Source: Methanothermobacter tenebrarum
Lineage (GTDB): Archaea > Methanobacteriota > Methanobacteria > Methanobacteriales > DSM-23052
Reading direction: 5' to 3'
DNA length: 63,955 nucleotides
Assembly (NCBI RefSeq): GCF_003264935.1
Contig: NZ_QLOE01000008.1
Span: 1 to 63,955, forward strand
The position numbers and the translations under genes were made by a program. The notes beneath the pieces were generated by a model that saw only the letters and a list, made by a program, of their open reading frames with translations, was not told the DNA's origin and searched no databases. Shown here piece by piece: positions 26,977-36,077 of this stretch; position 1 is the first letter of the stretch; each line of letters opens with the position of its first letter.

Positions 26977-28758
26977 CTATTTTTGGATCCCCCATGTTGG
27001 GTCCATTTTCCTTTTGATTTCAGCTATTTCTTGGAGCGTATCATATTCGTCTTCTGTAAGATCGTTTTTGAGTTTGTCTATGAGGATTCTATAGTGTTTC
27101 TCTGGGATGTCAACGTAGAGTATGTCACCTTCATGGACGTTCCTCCCGAATATGGCGTCACTTATTGCCATTGCTAATTTCTGCCCGACTTTAGCGGATT
27201 TTCTGCTTTCGCCCTTGTCTTGCATGCTAGCTACTCTACCAAGGGATTTGCCTTCACTTGTCATAAGGGGGTAGCCTTGTTTTATGGTTCCGGCGAGAAC
27301 TTCTATACCTGCTATGGCTGGTTTGCTCTGTCTAAACACTAACTTGGGTATTATTCTGATCTTAGCAGGTCTTATGATGGTCTCCATCCATTTTTTCTTC
27401 CTTTTCTCCTTGATTTCCTCCATCCAGTCCTCGTATTCTTCCATTAATTTGTAGATTACATTCCCCTGGAATAGTTTTATCTTTGAAGCTTTGATTTCTT
27501 CCATGGCAGAGGGTAGAACTTTTACATTGAAGGCTATTATAACACCATAGAGTTCGTTTTCTTGTTTTGCGATCTGTGCATTGACAACGTCTTTCCTTGA
27601 AACATCACCTATATCAGCAATTTTTATAGGCACTTTGATATCTTCTAGGAGCTTTATCATGGCTTCAAGGGAACCTAGAGTGTCGGCTTTGACGATTATG
27701 CCTTCATCTTTTGTGGCTATCTTAACATCCTCTATCTCTTTTTGTAGTTCATCCTTTATAGATTTTATATCATCTCGTATAACCCTCAGGGGCGAGCCAG
27801 GGATAACATCATCTATATTCGGGGCTACTATTTTTATACCCGCGGCCGCCACAACCTCATCTACTTTCTGGAATCTTCTCCGGGTTTCTCTCATCTCTTC
27901 AAGGGGTCTTGGCTTTAGTAGTGATCTTATCCTCGTTATTATAATATCATCTACGGTTACTAGGGCTATCTGGTCGTTCTCCCTGATTATACCATCATAG
28001 ATAACCGCGTCTAATGTTGTCCCCAGTCCTTTTTCCTCTTTGACTTCTAGTACTGTGCCCTTGGCTGGTGCATTGGGTTCTATCTCTAACTGTTTTTTGA
28101 GGTATTGTTGTGCAAGGCCCATGAGCATTGTTAAGAGTTCTGGGATGCCTTCACCTGTCTTTGCACTTATGGGTATGATGCTTACTTGGCTTGTGAAGTC
28201 TGTTATCCTGTCGAAGCGTTCAGATGCGAAACCTTCCTCGTGGAGGCTGCCGACAAGCTCATATACTCTTGTTTCAAGCTTCTCTTGGACGTTGGCAGCT
28301 TGTAATGGGAATGTGTCCATGAATGGCATGTCCTCGTGGACTTGCCATCCGGGGATTTTGTCTATTTTGTTCGCCGCGACTATGAATGGTGTCTTGTACA
28401 TTTTGAGGATGTTTAGAGCCTCATAGGTTTGGGGTTTGAAGCCTTCGTTGATGTCCACGATTAGTATGGCTAAGTCTGCTAGTGCTCCGCCCCTTCTCCT
28501 GAGGGTTGTGAATGCTTCATGGCCTGGTGTGTCAATGAAGAATAGGCCTGGTAATTTTTCTTTTATGGAGAATCTTTCAAGGAATTTGCCACATATCTCT
28601 TTTATTGTTTCTATTGGGATTTCCGTCGCCCCTATGTGTTGTGTTATGCCCCCGGCTTCTTTGGTGGCGATGGCGGTTCCCCTAATATGGTCTAGTAGGG
28701 TTGTTTTGCCATGGTCCACGTGGCCGAGGACTGATACTATGGGCGATCTTATTTTCAT
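26977..28758 (-). CDS. infB: Translation initiation factor IF-2 (aIF5B)
   Basis: GTPase that promotes ribosomal subunit joining, 593 residues, the archaeal/eukaryal aIF5B type. It has GHVDHGKTT near residue 13, DTPGHE near 76 and NKID near 130, with domains II-IV behind. It lacks the long N-terminal extension of bacterial IF2. It lies five bases after ndk. Confidence 0.96.
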   Translation of the reverse strand: MKIRSPIVSVLGHVDHGKTTLLDHIRGTAIATKEAGGITQHIGATEIPIETIKEICGKFLERFSIKEKLPGLFFIDTPGHEAFTTLRRRGGALADLAILIVDINEGFKPQTYEALNILKMYKTPFIVAANKIDKIPGWQVHEDMPFMDTFPLQAANVQEKLETRVYELVGSLHEEGFASERFDRITDFTSQVSIIPISAKTGEGIPELLTMLMGLAQQYLKKQLEIEPNAPAKGTVLEVKEEKGLGTTLDAVIYDGIIRENDQIALVTVDDIIITRIRSLLKPRPLEEMRETRRRFQKVDEVVAAAGIKIVAPNIDDVIPGSPLRVIRDDIKSIKDELQKEIEDVKIATKDEGIIVKADTLGSLEAMIKLLEDIKVPIKIADIGDVSRKDVVNAQIAKQENELYGVIIAFNVKVLPSAMEEIKASKIKLFQGNVIYKLMEEYEDWMEEIKEKRKKKWMETIIRPAKIRIIPKLVFRQSKPAIAGIEVLAGTIKQGYPLMTSEGKSLGRVASMQDKGESRKSAKVGQKLAMAISDAIFGRNVHEGDILYVDIPEKHYRILIDKLKNDLTEDEYDTLQEIAEIKRKMDPTWGIQK

Positions 28759-28763
28759 TTTGT

Positions 28764-29222
28764 TTAGTCTCCAGGTTCGTATATTATTTTTTCGTCTGGC
28801 ATGGTATAATCGTAGATTTCATCTTCGTTGAAGAATAGTTTTATTTCCCTTTCGGCTGATTTGGGCGAATCTGATGCGTGTATTATGTTTCTTCCTGTGT
28901 GGAGTGCGAAGTCTCCTCTTATGGTGCCTGGGTCTGCTTCTTGTGGGTTGGTGGCTCCGACTATCTTTCTTGTCAGTTTTATGCTGTTTTCGCCTTCTAT
29001 TACTAGTGCCAGTACTGGTGCCGATGTTATGTAGTCTATGAGGTTGTTGAAGAATGGTTTGTTTTTGTGTTCTTGGTAGTGTTCCATTGCTAGTTCTCTT
29101 GTGATTTGTAGCATCTTGGCAGCGACTATTTTAAGTCCTCTTTCTTCGAGTCTTGTTATGATTTTTCCTGTTAGTCTTCTTTGGATGGCGTCTGGTTTTA
29201 ACATTATGAATGTTCTCTCCAT
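28764..29222 (-). CDS. ndk: Nucleoside diphosphate kinase
   Basis: Balances NTP pools by transferring the gamma phosphate through a histidine. The 152-residue protein has the family start [11 protein letters not shown] and the active-site motif [16 protein letters not shown], with the catalytic His near residue 117. In the ribosomal/translation-factor cluster between L24e and IF2. Confidence 0.96.
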   Translation of the reverse strand: MERTFIMLKPDAIQRRLTGKIITRLEERGLKIVAAKMLQITRELAMEHYQEHKNKPFFNNLIDYITSAPVLALVIEGENSIKLTRKIVGATNPQEADPGTIRGDFALHTGRNIIHASDSPKSAEREIKLFFNEDEIYDYTMPDEKIIYEPGD

Positions 29223-29231
29223 TTTATATCA

Positions 29232-29399
29232 CTATTTTTTCTTTGTGACCCATTTGGTTTTCCTGGGGACTCTTTTGAGTTTTAGCATGTTCTTTTCGCA
29301 TTTGCTGCTGCAGAAGAAGTATACTGTACCGTCTCTTTTCACAAACATTTTCCCGGTTCCTGGTTCTATTTCTTGGTTACAGAATGAGCATGTTCTCAT
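29232..29399 (-). CDS. rpl24e: 50S ribosomal protein L24e
   Basis: A 55-residue zinc-ribbon ribosomal protein: CSFC at residues 4-7 and a second cysteine pair, CSSKC, at about 30-34. It begins [16 protein letters not shown] and is rich in Lys at the C-terminus, all typical of L24e. It lies between S28e and Ndk, its usual archaeal place. Confidence 0.95.
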   Translation of the reverse strand: MRTCSFCNQEIEPGTGKMFVKRDGTVYFFCSSKCEKNMLKLKRVPRKTKWVTKKK

Positions 29400-29411
29400 A
29401 GGCTTTACACC

Positions 29412-29618
29412 TTAGGGTGCTTTGATTTCTTTGGCTTCTCTGATGGTGTCCAGTAGCATTAGTATGTCGCCTTCTCTTACTGGTCCCATCACGTTTCTTG
29501 TGAGTATTCTGCCTTTGTCTCTTCCTTCTAGTATTCTACATTTTACTTGTAGTACTTCCCCTGTCATCCCGGTCCTTTTTAGGACTTCGATGACTTCTGC
29601 TGGGGTTGCTTCTTCCAA
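29412..29618 (-). CDS. rps28e: 30S ribosomal protein S28e
   Basis: A 68-residue OB-fold ribosomal protein with the near-invariant [14 protein letters not shown] chose the TTG at 29618, which gives the family start [12 protein letters not shown] and is preceded by AGGTGAT four bases upstream. A GTG at 29627 is in frame but is itself part of that SD. Forms an operon with L7Ae (upstream) and L24e (downstream). Confidence 0.94.
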   Translation of the reverse strand: MEEATPAEVIEVLKRTGMTGEVLQVKCRILEGRDKGRILTRNVMGPVREGDILMLLDTIREAKEIKAP

Positions 29619-29632
29619 TATTATCACCTATG

Positions 29633-30004
29633 CTATTTTTTGAGTTCTTCGACCTTCTCTATCACTTCTTTTATTAGTTCTTCTGATTCTCCAGGGTCTA
29701 TTATGCATGCAGATGCTGAGGGCACGTTTAAGCCAGCTGCTGCTCCTAGTTCGTCTTTTGTGGGTAAGTATACGTATGGTATTTCTTTTTCTTCTGCCAA
29801 GACTGGTAGGTGGGCTACTATCTCTGGCGGGTCAACATCCTCAGCTATTAAGATGAGTTGTGCAACTCCCCTTTCAACTGCTTTGGTGACCTCATTGGTC
29901 CCCTTAGCTATCTTACCCGTGTCTCTCGCTATCTCTAACGCCTCAACGGCTTTGTCAGCTAATTCTTTTGGCACGTCAAATTTTACATAGATTGGCTTTG
30001 CCAT
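29633..30004 (-). CDS. rpl7ae: 50S ribosomal protein L7Ae
   Basis: Kink-turn RNA-binding protein of 123 residues, used in the ribosome, in C/D and H/ACA guide RNPs and in RNase P of archaea. Family segments are [30 protein letters not shown] and [14 protein letters not shown] strong SD (AGGAGGTAAT) precedes the ATG. It is the first gene of the long cluster that runs to argH. Confidence 0.96.
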   Translation of the reverse strand: MAKPIYVKFDVPKELADKAVEALEIARDTGKIAKGTNEVTKAVERGVAQLILIAEDVDPPEIVAHLPVLAEEKEIPYVYLPTKDELGAAAGLNVPSASACIIDPGESEELIKEVIEKVEELKK

Positions 30005-30099
30005 AAAATATTACCTCCTTTTTCATCTGGTCTTTTTTTCTTGATACCATCCATCGGCAATACTCTGAACTGGTGAGTACCCTTTTATATTAATGGGAA

Positions 30100-30107
30100 T
30101 ATATAAA
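30100..30107 (-). promoter_or_regulatory. TATA box of the L7Ae ribosomal/translation cluster
   Basis: TTTATATA on the minus strand, an exact match to the methanogen TATA consensus, giving an expected transcript start near 30078 and a leader of about 75 bases before rpl7ae. A weaker TATA-like AATATAAAA lies at 30083-30092. L7Ae of some archaea represses its own mRNA through a kink-turn. I could not convincingly fold one in this leader. Confidence 0.55.
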
Positions 30108-30180
30108 ATTTTTCTAATAAAAAAAATTAGAACTGAATAATATTATTCTAGTTTTATCATTTATAAAACTTTCCCCCGGG

Positions 30181-30202
30181 AAAAGAAAAAATGAAAAAAT
30201 TA
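30181..30202 (-). terminator. Oligo-T terminator after the histone gene
   Basis: On the minus strand, two runs of T (TTTTTT then TTTTTCTTTT) begin eight bases after the histone stop codon. Archaeal RNA polymerase terminates at such U-rich stretches without needing a hairpin. It separates the histone transcript from the L7Ae cluster promoter. Confidence 0.5.
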
Positions 30203-30209
30203 AGAGAGT

Positions 30210-30413
30210 TTATATCCTTTTAACGGCCAATTCTATGTCCTCTGCCTTAACAGTCTTTCTACCGGCGTGTTTTGCGAATTTTATGGCTGCTGCTGCTATT
30301 TCCTCACCTTTTGCTTCTAGGGCCTTTGCTAGTGCTTCTCTTGCATCATCACTAACTCTCTCGGCACCGGCATTTTTTATGATTCTCCCAATAGGGGCTA
30401 TTGGCAATTCCAT
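30210..30413 (-). CDS. Archaeal histone (HMf family)
   Basis: A 67-residue histone-fold protein ([19 protein letters not shown], then [13 protein letters not shown]) that forms dimers and longer stacks wrapping DNA. ATG at 30413 chosen because GAGGTGG lies just upstream; the longer in-frame start at 30428 would sit in the leader. Monocistronic with its own promoter and terminator. Confidence 0.96.
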   Translation of the reverse strand: MELPIAPIGRIIKNAGAERVSDDAREALAKALEAKGEEIAAAAIKFAKHAGRKTVKAEDIELAVKRI

Positions 30414-30457
30414 AACCAACCACCTCAATTTACAAATATGATCTATTAAACTACTTC

Positions 30458-30465
30458 TATATAAA
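30458..30465 (-). promoter_or_regulatory. TATA box of the histone gene
   Basis: TTTATATA on the minus strand, predicting a transcript start near 30436 and a leader of about 23 bases that carries the GAGGTGG SD (30419-30425). The remaining gap up to the thrC end (30609) shows no gene. Confidence 0.6.
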
Positions 30466-30609
30466 TATATCGCCGATCATGCAAATTCTCTCGGCCAACC
30501 ATGAACTTTTTGCCCATGATATCAAAATATATTATCATCCAAGATTTCATAAAAAACAATAGACTATAGGAGAGCCCAATGAAAAAAGAAACAACCAAAA
30601 AATACAAAT

Positions 30610-31818
30610 CTACATAGAACTCGTCTTTCCACCCATAACCTCCAATAAACTGCTAATATCAGCTTCAACTTCCACTGGCTCTTCACAGGCCCTTATAGCA
30701 GTGTCAGGATCCTTCAAGAGGTGGCCGGTTGCTATGCAGACAATCTCCTCTCCCCTGTCAATCTCGCCTTCATCCAACAACCTTATAAGGCCTGCTATGG
30801 AAGCTGCTGAGGCAGGTTCAACGCCTATGCCCTCCCTTCTCGCCAAGAGCTTCTGAGCTTCCAAAATCTCCTCGTCACTCACAGACTCTGCGAGTCCTTC
30901 AGACTCATAAATGGCCCGAAGAGCTTTACGATAACTCACAGGAGCCCCTATACGTATAGCTGTTGCAACAGTTTCAGGGTTCTCAACAACTTCTATCTCC
31001 ATCTCACCCTTCTTAAAAGCTTTAACGATAGGAGAAGCACCCTCAGCCTGTATACCAACCATCATAGGCCTCTCATCAATAAAACCGGCCTGGTAGAATT
31101 CGCTGATACCCTTCCATATCGCGGATATGTTACCAGCGTTACCCACAGGTAATATAATGCGATCAGGAGATCTCCAACCCAATTCATCAACTATCTCAAA
31201 CCCAATGGACTTCTGACCCTCCAAACGGAAAGGATTCACAGAATTAAGAAGGTAGACTTCACCCATCAAAGCCAATCTAGTCACAGCCTCAAGAGCCTCA
31301 TCAAAATTACCCTTCACAGACAAAACCCGGGCACCATGAAACATGGCCTGGGCAAGCTTGCCAAGAGCAACCTTACCCTGGGGTAAAAGCACTAAACAGT
31401 CAAGGTTGGCCCTCGCAGCATACGCAGCCAATGAAGCTGAAGTATTACCTGTTGAGGCGCATCCAACACTCTTAACCCCCAACTCGAGGGCTTTGGTTAT
31501 ACCGACACTCATACCCCTATCCTTAAAGCTTCCTGTTGGATTAGCACCCTCAAATTTAACATACAATTTCACCCCAAGGTCTTTGCCTATGTTATCACAT
31601 TTTATAAGGGGTGTTCCACCCTCCTGGAGTGTTACTATTTTTGATTCATCAACTGGCATGAACTCTTTATACTTCCACATTGTTTCTTTCCTACCCTCGA
31701 AAACATCCTTTGAAACCTCAGGTTCTATTATGACCTCGAGTATAGAACCGCACTCTCTACAAGTGTATATTATCTCATCTAGGCTGTACTCCATTCCACA
31801 TTTTATACACCTTATCAT
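30610..31818 (-). CDS. thrC: Threonine synthase
   Basis: PLP enzyme converting phosphohomoserine to threonine, 402 residues. An N-terminal zinc-ribbon-like pair (CIKCG and CRECG) precedes the PLP domain, with the lysine motif TGSFKDRGMS near residue 96 and GNAGN near 227 for phosphate binding. Last of a three-gene run with spoIIM-like and trpS. Confidence 0.95.
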   Translation of the reverse strand: MIRCIKCGMEYSLDEIIYTCRECGSILEVIIEPEVSKDVFEGRKETMWKYKEFMPVDESKIVTLQEGGTPLIKCDNIGKDLGVKLYVKFEGANPTGSFKDRGMSVGITKALELGVKSVGCASTGNTSASLAAYAARANLDCLVLLPQGKVALGKLAQAMFHGARVLSVKGNFDEALEAVTRLALMGEVYLLNSVNPFRLEGQKSIGFEIVDELGWRSPDRIILPVGNAGNISAIWKGISEFYQAGFIDERPMMVGIQAEGASPIVKAFKKGEMEIEVVENPETVATAIRIGAPVSYRKALRAIYESEGLAESVSDEEILEAQKLLARREGIGVEPASAASIAGLIRLLDEGEIDRGEEIVCIATGHLLKDPDTAIRACEEPVEVEADISSLLEVMGGKTSSM

Positions 31819-31822
31819 AACC

Positions 31823-32425
31823 TCAACCCATAAAACCTTTTATTATATAATATAATGATAGTGTGAGCTCTGATTCGATTATAGCCGCTATAAATATGAG
31901 TATAACAGCTATAAGGAGTATGACTAATGAATCCTTAAATTCCTTCATGTTCTCATTTAATGATCTTTTCAATTTCACAGTGAATGGCCCTGAAATTTTT
32001 ATAAGATCCCCTATAAATTGTATGAGGAAACTTGATAACTTGAAACCAGCCACGCTAGCAATTATAAGACCAGGAATTTCAAATATGCCATGGGGCGCCA
32101 CTAATAGGATGAAATCAACCATTGGAACCTTTGTGGCGAAATATCCCATAAATAATCCGTTAAGCGCGAGGAATAAGCCAGTGAAGATGCCCAAAGACAA
32201 ACCACCGAGATACAATAATATGATGGCCTGCAAATTATGTGAGAATATGGAGAATATGGTGATACCCTCTTCTATGACACTCTTCTTAAACTCTCTCATG
32301 ATAGGGGCTAGAAGAATATCTAGAAATCCTGAAAGGAAGTATCCTATAAAGAATGCTCCTACAAATATCAGCGCGGATATGATAAGATAGTTTCTATTTT
32401 CCCTATAAAGTTCTATGATATTCAT
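31823..32425 (-). CDS. SpoIIM-family membrane protein
   Basis: A 200-residue membrane protein with about five hydrophobic helices and the family segment [10 protein letters not shown] in the middle. Named for a sporulation protein of Bacillus; in archaea the role is unknown, perhaps membrane remodelling or transport. It overlaps the trpS stop by four bases (ATGA) and precedes thrC by four, so it is translationally linked to both. Confidence 0.85.
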   Translation of the reverse strand: MNIIELYRENRNYLIISALIFVGAFFIGYFLSGFLDILLAPIMREFKKSVIEEGITIFSIFSHNLQAIILLYLGGLSLGIFTGLFLALNGLFMGYFATKVPMVDFILLVAPHGIFEIPGLIIASVAGFKLSSFLIQFIGDLIKISGPFTVKLKRSLNENMKEFKDSLVILLIAVILIFIAAIIESELTLSLYYIIKGFMG

Positions 32426-33525
32426 GATTGCACCTTGTCAAGTATGGATTCTGCGATTTTCTCGGCTCTTTTCCTCTTCTTTGAAAATTCTTCAAAAAAT
32501 CTCCGCATATAATCTGCGACATTATTTTTACATTCACCACACATAAGCGTGCCGTTCCTACAATCCTCATACATCTTTTCAAGCTTTTTATCAGAGCCTA
32601 GCATATGATATAATAGGATCTCATATACTATACAATCCTCTGGAACCCCGCCGAGTCTCCTCTGCTCCTCTAAGGTTTCCCTCCCACCAGTCTTAGCATT
32701 TCTGATCTTCCACTCGATCTCCTCAAGGGAATCTGTTAAAAATATTGCGCTGGCTGGTTTGCTGCTTGACATTTTACCTCCAGTAAGACCCCTCATAAAC
32801 CTATGATAGGTGGAAGAGGGGAGGATGAAACCATACCTTTTCTCAAAACGGGACGCTATATCCCTCGTAAGACGTATGTGAGGGTCCTGGTCAGGCCCCA
32901 CTGGTACAAGGGTTGGTCTTGGACCCCCATACTCCTCTAATTGGGGGTGTAGTATATCAGCGACTTGTATAAGCGGAACATAAACATGTGCCATGTTAGT
33001 CGAACCAGTGAAACCATATATGGCCCTTAACTCGTTAAAGTTAACCTTTTTTGCGAATATATAAGCGAGATCCTCCACTACAAGATTCTCAGATTGCAAA
33101 TATACGTGAATGTTATCCTTTGTAAGGTCTAGGCCCAATGCTATATAATTACTTATATATTCTTTGATTGCGAGTTCCCTTGATTCCTCAAAGTGGATGT
33201 CGCGTGCAGAATAGGATTCCATATCAGCTATTGGAATGTAGATTTCTGCTCCTTGTTCATCATACCAGATGAGCTGGTCAACTACCATCTTATGTCCAAT
33301 GTGCATCCTCCCACTGGGCATCATCCCAGTTACCACTGCGAAATCTCTTTCCTCATCCATGGCTGTGAGTATCCTCTCATAGTCCCTGTGGCCGAATATT
33401 ATACCCCTTCTCATGAGCCAATGAGGATCCTTTATCTTATCTATGATTTCTTTGAAGGGTTTTATGCCGAAGTTTTTCATTATCTCATTGTATTCTAGTA
33501 TGCTTGAACTCCATGGGTCTATCAT
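32422..33525 (-). CDS. trpS: Tryptophanyl-tRNA synthetase
   Basis: Class I aminoacyl-tRNA synthetase of 367 residues, the shorter archaeal/eukaryal type. The HIGH-like motif GRMHIGH is near residue 71 and the KMSKS loop GGKMSSSKP near 255. SD GGGTGGA lies upstream. Followed by an overlapping SpoIIM gene. Confidence 0.95.
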   Translation of the reverse strand: MIDPWSSSILEYNEIMKNFGIKPFKEIIDKIKDPHWLMRRGIIFGHRDYERILTAMDEERDFAVVTGMMPSGRMHIGHKMVVDQLIWYDEQGAEIYIPIADMESYSARDIHFEESRELAIKEYISNYIALGLDLTKDNIHVYLQSENLVVEDLAYIFAKKVNFNELRAIYGFTGSTNMAHVYVPLIQVADILHPQLEEYGGPRPTLVPVGPDQDPHIRLTRDIASRFEKRYGFILPSSTYHRFMRGLTGGKMSSSKPASAIFLTDSLEEIEWKIRNAKTGGRETLEEQRRLGGVPEDCIVYEILLYHMLGSDKKLEKMYEDCRNGTLMCGECKNNVADYMRRFFEEFSKKRKRAEKIAESILDKVQS

Positions 33526-33538
33526 CCTCTTCCACCCT

Positions 33539-34045
33539 TTATGGTCTGATCCATTCTACCATGTAGTAGGTGATGTCTTCTTCGTCATCAACTACTGCAA
33601 GGATTAGTTTTTTTCTCACGCCATGGGCGACTCTCACATAACTTGAAAAATCTAGGATTTTAAGGTTTGTACTTTCATGTAGTATCCTTATAAGGTAACT
33701 TGAATGATCCTTAGTTGGGGTTTCGCCCCTTTCATATACTCTGAATTCTGAACCATATTTGAAGCCTGTTTTTACTATGTAGCCCCTGTCTCGGAGATCC
33801 CTATAGACTATGAATTTCTGGTATAATCCGCGCCTGTTTAGGATGGATATGAGCTCATTGAAGCTTATCTCTTTGTCACCATCCCATATTGTGAGTTTGC
33901 CCTTTCCTTGTAGGTAGGCTGCCTCCACTAGTGAAAGTTTTAATTGGTCGCCTTCTAGGTTGCCATAGTGGCTTTTCTGGTTTAGGCGTAAAGCCGTGGG
34001 ATCCCCTTGTACTGTTACTGTGTTACCTGCAAGTTGACCATCCAA
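33539..34045 (-). CDS. endA: tRNA-splicing endonuclease
   Basis: Homotetrameric endonuclease that cuts introns at bulge-helix-bulge motifs in archaeal tRNA. The 168-residue protein has the catalytic triad of the family: Tyr in [10 protein letters not shown], His in KDHSSYL and Lys in [11 protein letters not shown] start preceded by GGTGAG. Next to trpS, fitting a tRNA-related neighbourhood. Confidence 0.93.
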   Translation of the reverse strand: MDGQLAGNTVTVQGDPTALRLNQKSHYGNLEGDQLKLSLVEAAYLQGKGKLTIWDGDKEISFNELISILNRRGLYQKFIVYRDLRDRGYIVKTGFKYGSEFRVYERGETPTKDHSSYLIRILHESTNLKILDFSSYVRVAHGVRKKLILAVVDDEEDITYYMVEWIRP

Positions 34046-34058
34046 GCCTTCTCACCCT

Positions 34059-34625
34059 CTAATAGTGTGCTTCTGCAAGGTCCTTTTCTTTTTTCCCCAT
34101 TTTCTTCATTAACTCGTATATTATACCATCTAATATTAGGAGGCTTGTATCCTCATATAATGTTCCAAGGGGTACTTCATCAGTTTGATTCCCTTCACTT
34201 ATCGCCTTATTGTAATCTCTCCATGGCCCTACATCTATTATGGCCTCAGATAATCCCTTTGCAAGTTCTGATTCTGCATTTGCTGTCACTCCAATGATCT
34301 TAGCACCTTTATCTTTCAATCTTTGGGTTTCTTTTACTATGCAGCTTGTACTCCCAGAACTTGAAATGACTATAATAAGATCTTTTTTCTTGGGTGATAT
34401 TGTTGTAGAGTCTCCGATTACATGGACATTTAGTCTTAGTTGTGCTAGTCTCATTGCAAATGCTTCACCTACTAGTTTTGACCTGCCACTTCCCAGTATA
34501 AATATGGATTTTGATTTTGCGAGTAGGTTCAGGATCTTATCTAGGTTTTGGTATTCTTCTTTGATTCTTTTCACAACATTTTGTGTATGTTCTATTATCT
34601 TTTCTATGGTTTCATTGAGATACAT
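34059..34625 (-). CDS. hxlB: 6-phospho-3-hexuloisomerase
   Basis: SIS-domain isomerase (188 residues) that interconverts hexulose-6-phosphate and fructose-6-phosphate. In archaea the reverse ribulose monophosphate route makes pentose phosphate and formaldehyde. Visible SIS features are FILGSGRSKLVGEAFAMRL and the serine-rich VISSSGSTSC. Its partner hexulose-phosphate synthase (often fused to Fae) is not in the window. Confidence 0.9.
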   Translation of the reverse strand: MYLNETIEKIIEHTQNVVKRIKEEYQNLDKILNLLAKSKSIFILGSGRSKLVGEAFAMRLAQLRLNVHVIGDSTTISPKKKDLIIVISSSGSTSCIVKETQRLKDKGAKIIGVTANAESELAKGLSEAIIDVGPWRDYNKAISEGNQTDEVPLGTLYEDTSLLILDGIIYELMKKMGKKEKDLAEAHY

Positions 34626-34636
34626 GGGATTCCCCT

Positions 34637-35305
34637 TTAGATGTTTGTTATCCTTATGCCAGCATTTTTTATCTTATTTTTCATGTTTAGGTTTATGAGT
34701 AGTGGTGTTATCTTCTCGATTATCCTAGCATTTTCCAAGGGTCCGCAGTCTATACCTCTGACCCCTGGTATTTTCTCTGCAAGTTCTATCACAACCTTCT
34801 TGGCCTTTTCATCGTCTGATGTTATGAGGCAGTCGCATTCTACATCCTCTTTGAAGTTTAGTAGGCTATAGGCGCTTATGTTGTTAAATGCTGATACTAC
34901 GGTCGCATCTTCTAGGAATTTCGCGGATCTTTCAGCGGCTGAACCATCCCAGAGGTCAAGGTATTTTGCACCGGAGCCGCCGATTGAACTTTCAAGGGGT
35001 ACTGTAGCATCTATAAAGATCTTATCCTTTACATGCTCTTTTATAGACTTTAGGGTTACCATCTGAGCATGTAATGGTACTGTTAATACTATGAGATCTG
35101 CTAGTCTGGCAGCGTCCTCATTTTTCATACCCTCCAATTTCAACCTGGGATCCCCTGTCATCTCCTTTATCTCATCCACGGTATTCTGGGCTCTTTTAGC
35201 ATCCCTAGAGCCTATTATAACATTTTCACCCGCCATCGCTAATCTTAGGGCCAATCCCATGCCCTGGTCTCCGGTTCCGCCTATTATAGCAATTTTCCCA
35301 TCCAT
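34637..35305 (-). CDS. fno: F420H2:NADP oxidoreductase
   Basis: Transfers hydride between reduced F420 and NADP in methanogens, supplying NADPH for biosynthesis. The 222-residue protein opens with the dinucleotide motif IGGTGDQGMGLALRLA and the phosphate-binding SRDAKRA that selects NADP. About the usual family length. Eleven bases after the downstream-facing hxlB, same strand. Confidence 0.93.
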   Translation of the reverse strand: MDGKIAIIGGTGDQGMGLALRLAMAGENVIIGSRDAKRAQNTVDEIKEMTGDPRLKLEGMKNEDAARLADLIVLTVPLHAQMVTLKSIKEHVKDKIFIDATVPLESSIGGSGAKYLDLWDGSAAERSAKFLEDATVVSAFNNISAYSLLNFKEDVECDCLITSDDEKAKKVVIELAEKIPGVRGIDCGPLENARIIEKITPLLINLNMKNKIKNAGIRITNI

Positions 35306-35316
35306 TGTACATCACC

Positions 35317-36063
35317 TTAGATTAGGTTTAATTTTTCAAGGAAATTTAAACTTTCAATTAACTCATCTTTACTCTTCACTTCAATTGTTAAGATACCATC
35401 ATATCCCTTAAGGTTCTCGAATACTTTAGGGAAATTTATGCTCCCTGTTCCGAGGGCGTTATGGGAATCTTCTATGCCATCGTTATCTGAAAGGTGTATA
35501 TGGCCTATTAGTCCCATTTTAATGTCTTTGATTGTGTGACCCATTGTGTGGGCGTGGCCTATATCAAGGGTGGCCATGATTCCAAGTTCCTCTACTAGTC
35601 TTTGTAGTTCTTTTAAGTTATTGTAGAGGTATTTTTCCATTCTTGGCATGTTTTCGAGGCAGAGTGTCACGCCCAGATCATCGGCATAATTTTTAAGTTC
35701 TTTGAGGGATTTGAAATTATATTCTAATATTCTATCCTTGTATACTCTTGCAAGGAATGGTACACTACCTGGGTGTAATATTAATTTGTCTGAGTCTAGG
35801 TGCGCTGCCAGGTCCAGTGAGGATTTTATCTCCATTATTGATGATCTTCTTATCCTATTGTTGGGGGAGGCTATGTTAACATCAGAAATCGGAGCATGTA
35901 CTATGTATTGGAGGGAGTATGAGCCTGTTAGATCCTCCTCTATCCTATCCAGTGGGTATTCGTTGATTATTTCACAATAGCTGATCCCGAGTCCTTCTAT
36001 GTATTCCAAGGTGACATTAGGTGGTGCTGGGTGCAAGGCCAATGTTGAAACTCCAAAATCCAA
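35317..36063 (-). CDS. Sugar phosphate isomerase/epimerase-like TIM-barrel protein
   Basis: A 248-residue protein of the AP-endonuclease-2 / xylose isomerase-like barrel. Metal-ligand segments are YIVHAPISD, LILHPGS, LCLENMPR, TLDIGHAH and IGHIHLSDN. The substrate is unknown. It lies between the PINA ATPase and F420:NADP reductase in the same direction. Confidence 0.82.
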   Translation of the reverse strand: MDFGVSTLALHPAPPNVTLEYIEGLGISYCEIINEYPLDRIEEDLTGSYSLQYIVHAPISDVNIASPNNRIRRSSIMEIKSSLDLAAHLDSDKLILHPGSVPFLARVYKDRILEYNFKSLKELKNYADDLGVTLCLENMPRMEKYLYNNLKELQRLVEELGIMATLDIGHAHTMGHTIKDIKMGLIGHIHLSDNDGIEDSHNALGTGSINFPKVFENLKGYDGILTIEVKSKDELIESLNFLEKLNLI

Positions 36064-36077
36064 AGAATACCCCCATA

